Of a DNA stretch of 64,000 nucleotides, positions 60,220 to 64,000 are shown in pieces. Each line of letters begins with the position of its first letter. Positions within the stretch are counted from its first letter, which is position 1. The position numbers and the translations under genes are program-made. This DNA is from Oscillospiraceae bacterium (GTDB lineage: Bacteria; Bacillota; Clostridia; Oscillospirales; SIG627). The notes below the pieces were generated by a model, which was given only the letters and a program-made list of their open reading frames with translations, was not told the origin of the DNA and ran no database searches. Location of the stretch: positions 136,236-200,235 of the forward strand of contig JAYFRN010000006.1 in NCBI GenBank assembly GCA_034925865.1, written 5' to 3'.

Positions 60220-62133
60220 ATGACTGTAATCGGATGCAATAATCTGTCGCTCTCGTTCGGGTCCGAAACGCTTCTTGAAGACATCACCCTTGCCATAAAC
60301 GAAGGCGACAAGCTTGCCGTCGTCGGAGTTAACGGCGCGGGAAAAACAACCTTTTTGAAGCTTATATGCGGTGAACTCGAACCGAGCTCCGGCAGTATTT
60401 TCATAACCAAGGGAAAAACCATCGGAAAGCTCGATCAGCATTCTGCGCTTGATCCTGACAGCACCGTTTTTGGAGCGATGCTCGCTGTATTTTCATCCCT
60501 CACAGACGCGGAGCGCAGGATAAATTCGCTTGAAGCGGAGATGCGATCGGAATGCCATGAAACGGCCCAGCGCGCCGCCGGCGAATACTCACGTTTGTAT
60601 GAAGAGTATACCCGCTCCGGCGGCCTTGAATACAAAAGCAGAATAAAAAGCACTCTTAATCGTCTGGGTTTCGGAGACGAATTATTCGAGCTTGAAATAT
60701 CCGGTCTTTCCGGAGGTCAGAAAACGACGCTAGCATTGGCAAGGCTTTTGCTGGAGGCGCCGGATATTCTTGTGCTCGACGAGCCCACGAATCACCTTGA
60801 CCTGAAAAGCACGGAGTGGCTTGAGGAACATTTAAAAAAGCTCGGATGCACTCTGATCGTCGTCAGTCATGACAGATATTTTCTCGACCGTGTAACAACC
60901 CAAACCTTTGAAATAGAAAACAAACACGGAACTTTTTATTCATGCGCGTTTTCGGAATACCGCGAACGCAAGAGAGCAAACCGCGAGATCGCGGAAAAGC
61001 AATACAGAAATCAGCAAAAGGAAATCGAAAGGCTCCGCGCTTATATCGAGCAGCAACGCCGTTGGAATCGCGAAAGGAACATAATCGCCGCCGAAAGCAG
61101 AGAAAAGGCAATCGACCGTATGATTAAAGTTGAAAAGCCTTCCGCGCTTCCGAGCGAGCTTAGTTTCTCTTTTGCCGAAACGACATCCTCGGGCAATGAT
61201 GTTCTTATGACCGATGGGCTTTCAATGGGCTTCGGAGACAACCGACTTTTCAACGATGTAGGCTTTGAAGTCAAAAAAGGCGAACGCTTTTTCATAATAG
61301 GAAGCAACGGATGCGGCAAATCCACGCTTCTTAAAATACTCACGGGAACATACATTCCGCTCGGCGGACGTTTTGAATTCGGATACAACTGCCGTATCGG
61401 TTACTATGACCAGGAATCACAGGGACTCGACGACGGAAACACCGTCTTCGGAGAGCTATGGGACGGAACCGATATGAAAGAAAGCGAAGCCAGAGCGCTT
61501 TTGGCAATGTTCATGTTCCGCGGCGATGATGTTTTCAAAGAAGTAAAAGTCCTGTCCGGCGGAGAGCGGGCGAGACTTACGCTCGCAAAGCTCATGCAGA
61601 GGAAGGTCAATGTTCTGATTTTAGACGAACCGACCAATCACCTTGATATAAATTCTCGAGAAGCTCTTGAAAGCGCGCTTGGCAAGTTTGACGGAACGGT
61701 TATCGCCGTGAGCCATGACAGGTATTTTATAAACCGCCTTGCCACGCATATACTTGAAATTATTCCCGAAACGCACTCCGCAATAGATTTTATCGGGAGC
61801 TATGGCGAATTCACAGAAAAGCGTTCTCTGCTGCTGCCGGTCTCAATGTCCGCTTCAGGCTTTGATAGAGAGCCGACCGCCTCAAAGGAAAGCTATCTGA
61901 CGATGAAAAAGGCCCGGGCCGCGTCAAGCAAACGCATCCGCGACACAGAAAAAACCTCCGCCGAAATAAAACGGGCGGAGGAAAGGCTTGACGAAATAGT
62001 CAGACTTTGCGAAACCGAGGCCGCCAGTGATTACGTGCGGCTTACAGAGCTTTATAACGAAAAATCCGAAACAGAAGAAAAACTTCTTGAGCTTTATGAA
62101 TTTATGGATCAGCTCACGCAGGAACAGAGCTGA
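60220..62133 (+). CDS. ABC-F family ATPase
   Basis: 637 residues. Two ABC domains without membrane segments: Walker A VGVNGAGKTTFLKL near 36 and IGSNGCGKSTLLKI near 363; signatures ISGLSGGQKTTLALARL near 165 and VLSGGERARLTLAKL near 448; Walker B ILVLDEPTNHLD near 188 and LILDEPTNHLD near 468. Linker helix between them (about 245-310) and a C-terminal coiled coil (about 570-637). ABC-F proteins act on the ribosome; this arrangement is Uup/YfmR/YdiF-like. Antibiotic protection cannot be judged from sequence. Confidence 0.93.
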   Translation: MTVIGCNNLSLSFGSETLLEDITLAINEGDKLAVVGVNGAGKTTFLKLICGELEPSSGSIFITKGKTIGKLDQHSALDPDSTVFGAMLAVFSSLTDAERRINSLEAEMRSECHETAQRAAGEYSRLYEEYTRSGGLEYKSRIKSTLNRLGFGDELFELEISGLSGGQKTTLALARLLLEAPDILVLDEPTNHLDLKSTEWLEEHLKKLGCTLIVVSHDRYFLDRVTTQTFEIENKHGTFYSCAFSEYRERKRANREIAEKQYRNQQKEIERLRAYIEQQRRWNRERNIIAAESREKAIDRMIKVEKPSALPSELSFSFAETTSSGNDVLMTDGLSMGFGDNRLFNDVGFEVKKGERFFIIGSNGCGKSTLLKILTGTYIPLGGRFEFGYNCRIGYYDQESQGLDDGNTVFGELWDGTDMKESEARALLAMFMFRGDDVFKEVKVLSGGERARLTLAKLMQRKVNVLILDEPTNHLDINSREALESALGKFDGTVIAVSHDRYFINRLATHILEIIPETHSAIDFIGSYGEFTEKRSLLLPVSMSASGFDREPTASKESYLTMKKARAASSKRIRDTEKTSAEIKRAEERLDEIVRLCETEAASDYVRLTELYNEKSETEEKLLELYEFMDQLTQEQS

Positions 62134-62142
62134 GACGCAGGT

Positions 62143-62706
62143 TCAGACCGGCTTTTCGCTTCCGTCGGCGTTGAAGAGCGGAAGATATTCAAGATATTTA
62201 ATGTCGGCACGGTTTTTGGCTTCGCCCTCTGCAAGGATCGCCATGCGCCCGACGATTTCTCCTCCCGCTTTGTTCACAAGAGTTTCCAGCGCGCTTATTG
62301 ATTCTCCCGTGCTGATGACGTCGTCGATGATGAGAACCCTCTTCCCCTTAAGCGCTTCCATGTCGGCACCGTCGAGATAGAGCATCTGCTTTTTGGCGGT
62401 GGTGATTGAATTGACTTCGGTGGCAATGATGTCCTTCATATAAAGCTTAGGCGCTTTTCTGGCGAGAAGGTATTTATTGATACCTCTCTGACGCGCCATT
62501 TCATATATCAGCGGGATTCCTTTTGATTCGGCTGTTATCGTGATATCATGCTCGGGCGCAAGCCTGTTTAATTCCTTCGCGCAAGCAACGGTAAGCTCCA
62601 CATCGCCGAATATCACAAACGCCGCAATATAGAGGTCGTCGCTGACCTTGCAAATCGGAAGGCTGCGCTTCACACCTGCCACGGTTATATCATAAAATTC
62701 TCTCAT
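62143..62706 (-). CDS. Type I phosphoribosyltransferase, adenine-PRTase-like
   Basis: 187 residues. PRPP motif VLIIDDVISTGESISAL near 125, substrate-side segments DITITAESKGIPLIYEMARQ near 55 and YLLARKAPKLYMKD near 78. Similar to APRT/Xpt-group enzymes that salvage purines, consistent with the K(A)PK and ESKG motifs. Weak ribosome site, promoter upstream. Ten bases past the convergent ABC-F gene. Confidence 0.88.
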   Translation of the reverse strand: MREFYDITVAGVKRSLPICKVSDDLYIAAFVIFGDVELTVACAKELNRLAPEHDITITAESKGIPLIYEMARQRGINKYLLARKAPKLYMKDIIATEVNSITTAKKQMLYLDGADMEALKGKRVLIIDDVISTGESISALETLVNKAGGEIVGRMAILAEGEAKNRADIKYLEYLPLFNADGSEKPV

Positions 62707-62760
62707 TGTTTAAATTACCAAACCTTTCGATTGATCATTACTTCAAATCAAACATCGTTT

Positions 62761-62789
62761 ATTATATCATATTTTAATCATGTTTTCAA
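62761..62789 (-). promoter_or_regulatory. Promoter of phosphoribosyltransferase gene
   Basis: TTGAAA, 17-base spacer, TATAAT. Confidence 0.78.
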
Positions 62790-62830
62790 TACCGCGGTAC
62801 TGTACGCGCTATTTTTTTCAGTAAGGCATT

Positions 62831-63739
62831 ATGATAAAAAAAGAAATCGGATCGAATTTTATTCTGTTTCTGGCGGCGCTTATATGGGGCCTCGCGTTCG
62901 TGGCGCAAAAGTTAGGCGCTGAATTAATAGGGCCATTCACCTTTAACGGGATCAGATTCGCCCTCGGAGCGCTTTCGCTGCTTCCTGTAATAGCAATTTT
63001 GAAAAAGATCGGATTATCCTCTTCCAAAGCATCCTTTAAAAAGCTTTTGGCTTACGGCACATTATGCGGCTCGATAATGTTCGTCGCCTCCTGGCTTCAA
63101 CAATCGGCAATGAAGGATGTCGACGCGGGGAAAGCCGGGTTTATAACCGGGTTTTATATTGTGCTCGTTCCGCTGTTCGGATTGTTTTTAAAGCAGAAGA
63201 CAAATTTATTTACCTGGATCGGCGCCGCGCTTGCCGTAACCGGGCTTTACTTTTTAAATGTAAATGAAAATATGTCTCTTAATTTTTCGCCCGGAATACT
63301 GGCTTTGTTGATCTCAAGCTTTCTCTGGGCAGCGCACATTATCTGTATAGATCACTGCGTTCAGCGCTCGGATGCGCTCAGGCTTTCGTGCGTACAATGC
63401 TTCGTATGCTCCGCCCTGAGCATGATCTGCGCCTTTATTTTCGAAAGCGTTACATTGGCTTCGATAAAATCGGCTGCTGTACCGATAGCCTACGGAGGCT
63501 TTTTTTCGGTCGGATTGGCATATACATTTCAAGTAATCGGTCAGAAAAATTCCCGCCCGGCAGTCGCCGCGATAGTTTTAAGTCTTGAATCGGTAACAGC
63601 CGCAATCGGTGGCGCGCTGATGCTGAAGGAATCCTTGGGCGCAAGAGGCGTTATAGGGTGTGTGCTTATCTTTGCGGGAATAATCGCCTCTCAGCTTAAA
63701 ACGATCGCATTAAGCGAAGCGGGTATAAAAAACAAATAA
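62831..63739 (+). CDS. DMT/EamA family transporter
   Basis: 302 residues, ten hydrophobic helices in two EamA repeats. FILFLAALIWGLAFVAQKLG near 8 and the second-half start LALLISSFLWAAHIICIDHC near 157 are EamA hallmarks, as is KESLGARGVIGCVLIFAGII near 266. Inner-membrane metabolite exporter; substrate unknown. Start ATG after TAAGGC; 37 bases before the peptidase gene, perhaps an operon. Confidence 0.92.
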   Translation: MIKKEIGSNFILFLAALIWGLAFVAQKLGAELIGPFTFNGIRFALGALSLLPVIAILKKIGLSSSKASFKKLLAYGTLCGSIMFVASWLQQSAMKDVDAGKAGFITGFYIVLVPLFGLFLKQKTNLFTWIGAALAVTGLYFLNVNENMSLNFSPGILALLISSFLWAAHIICIDHCVQRSDALRLSCVQCFVCSALSMICAFIFESVTLASIKSAAVPIAYGGFFSVGLAYTFQVIGQKNSRPAVAAIVLSLESVTAAIGGALMLKESLGARGVIGCVLIFAGIIASQLKTIALSEAGIKNK

Positions 63740-63776
63740 TCAAACCAAAAATATAGATTAGGAGAAGAGAAACAAC

Positions 63777-64000
63777 ATGCTGGATTTTAATAATCTGCTG
63801 TCACGGCTATGCCTCGTGCCGTCCGTTTCCAGCCGCGAGGACCGCGCGCACGCTTTTTTCAAAGAACTTTGCGCGCCATATTTCGATGAGGTCTTATGTG
63901 ACCGTTTCGGAAATGTGATCGCGAAAAAGCTGTGCGGAAAAAAAGGAGCGAAAAAGCTCATGCTCGACGCTCATCTTGATGAAATCGGGCTTGTCGTCAC
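63777..64000 (+). CDS. M42-family aminopeptidase (partial, N-terminus)
   Basis: Open from ATG 63777 (TTAGGAG upstream) past the right edge, at least 74 codons. Begins MLDFNNLLSRLCLVPSVSSR, and near 65 has KLMLDAHLDEIGLVV, the first metal-ligand block (His-x-Asp) of M42 glutamyl/deblocking aminopeptidases. Remainder outside. Confidence 0.9.
   Translation, partial: MLDFNNLLSRLCLVPSVSSREDRAHAFFKELCAPYFDEVLCDRFGNVIAKKLCGKKGAKKLMLDAHLDEIGLVV

Overview
The window is a bacterial chromosome segment of a low-to-mid G+C Bacillota, most likely an anaerobic gut-type Clostridia. The evidence is purine-rich Shine-Dalgarno sites throughout, TTGACA/TATAAT promoters with 17-base spacers, an rplM-rpsI pair, and clostridial-type genes (ECF S component, DMT transporter, TSCPD-DUF1015 fusion, M42 peptidase). 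Genus cannot be read from the sequence. Two parts are obvious: an A+T-richer prophage (1 to about 39,100, left end outside the window) and host chromosome with higher G+C (about 39,100 to 64,000).

Prophage, read right to left because nearly all of it is on the minus strand: integrase and three tandem 11-bp repeats beside rpsI; a short rightward lysogeny block (LexA/CI-type repressor at 36194, then two unrecognised genes that a lysogen could express); a divergent operator/promoter region; early genes (small unknowns, PAPS-reductase-like protein, two HTH proteins, SNF2 helicase, HNH and VRR-NUC nucleases, a Cas4-like nuclease fused to a Sak4-like ATPase, DUF669 protein, compact family B DNA polymerase, primase-helicase, nucleotide hydrolases); a DUF1492 late regulator; then the packaging, head and contractile-tail module in PBSX/skin order (terS, terL, portal, minor head, scaffold, capsid, connectors, sheath, tube, frameshifted chaperone, tape measure, LysM protein, baseplate proteins, fibres). 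Lysis genes and the left attachment site would lie left of base 1. It is therefore an apparently intact temperate myovirus carrying much of its own replication machinery.

Host region: rplM-rpsI, an unknown membrane protein, mgtE with a long structured leader ending in an intrinsic terminator, ligA, a sigma-factor-like gene broken by one in-frame stop codon, a patch of decayed DNA (Rhs remnant, AT-rich membrane gene, IS256-like transposase tail), sppA, ychF, an alaX-type editing protein with a TSCPD-DUF1015 protein, two different family-20 glycosidase-like genes, an ECF transporter S component, a small Cys/Glu-rich membrane protein, an ABC-F ATPase, a phosphoribosyltransferase, a DMT exporter and the start of an M42 aminopeptidase.

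Most interesting points: the mgtE leader (possible unclassified riboregulator), the zincin-like HESGH domain on the phage minor head protein, the Cas4-Sak4 fusion, the iterated TTTAAGATG-type sites in two phage intergenic regions, the repressor operator set, and the unknown two-gene lysogeny module. No tRNA, rRNA, CRISPR array or reverse transcriptase was seen.
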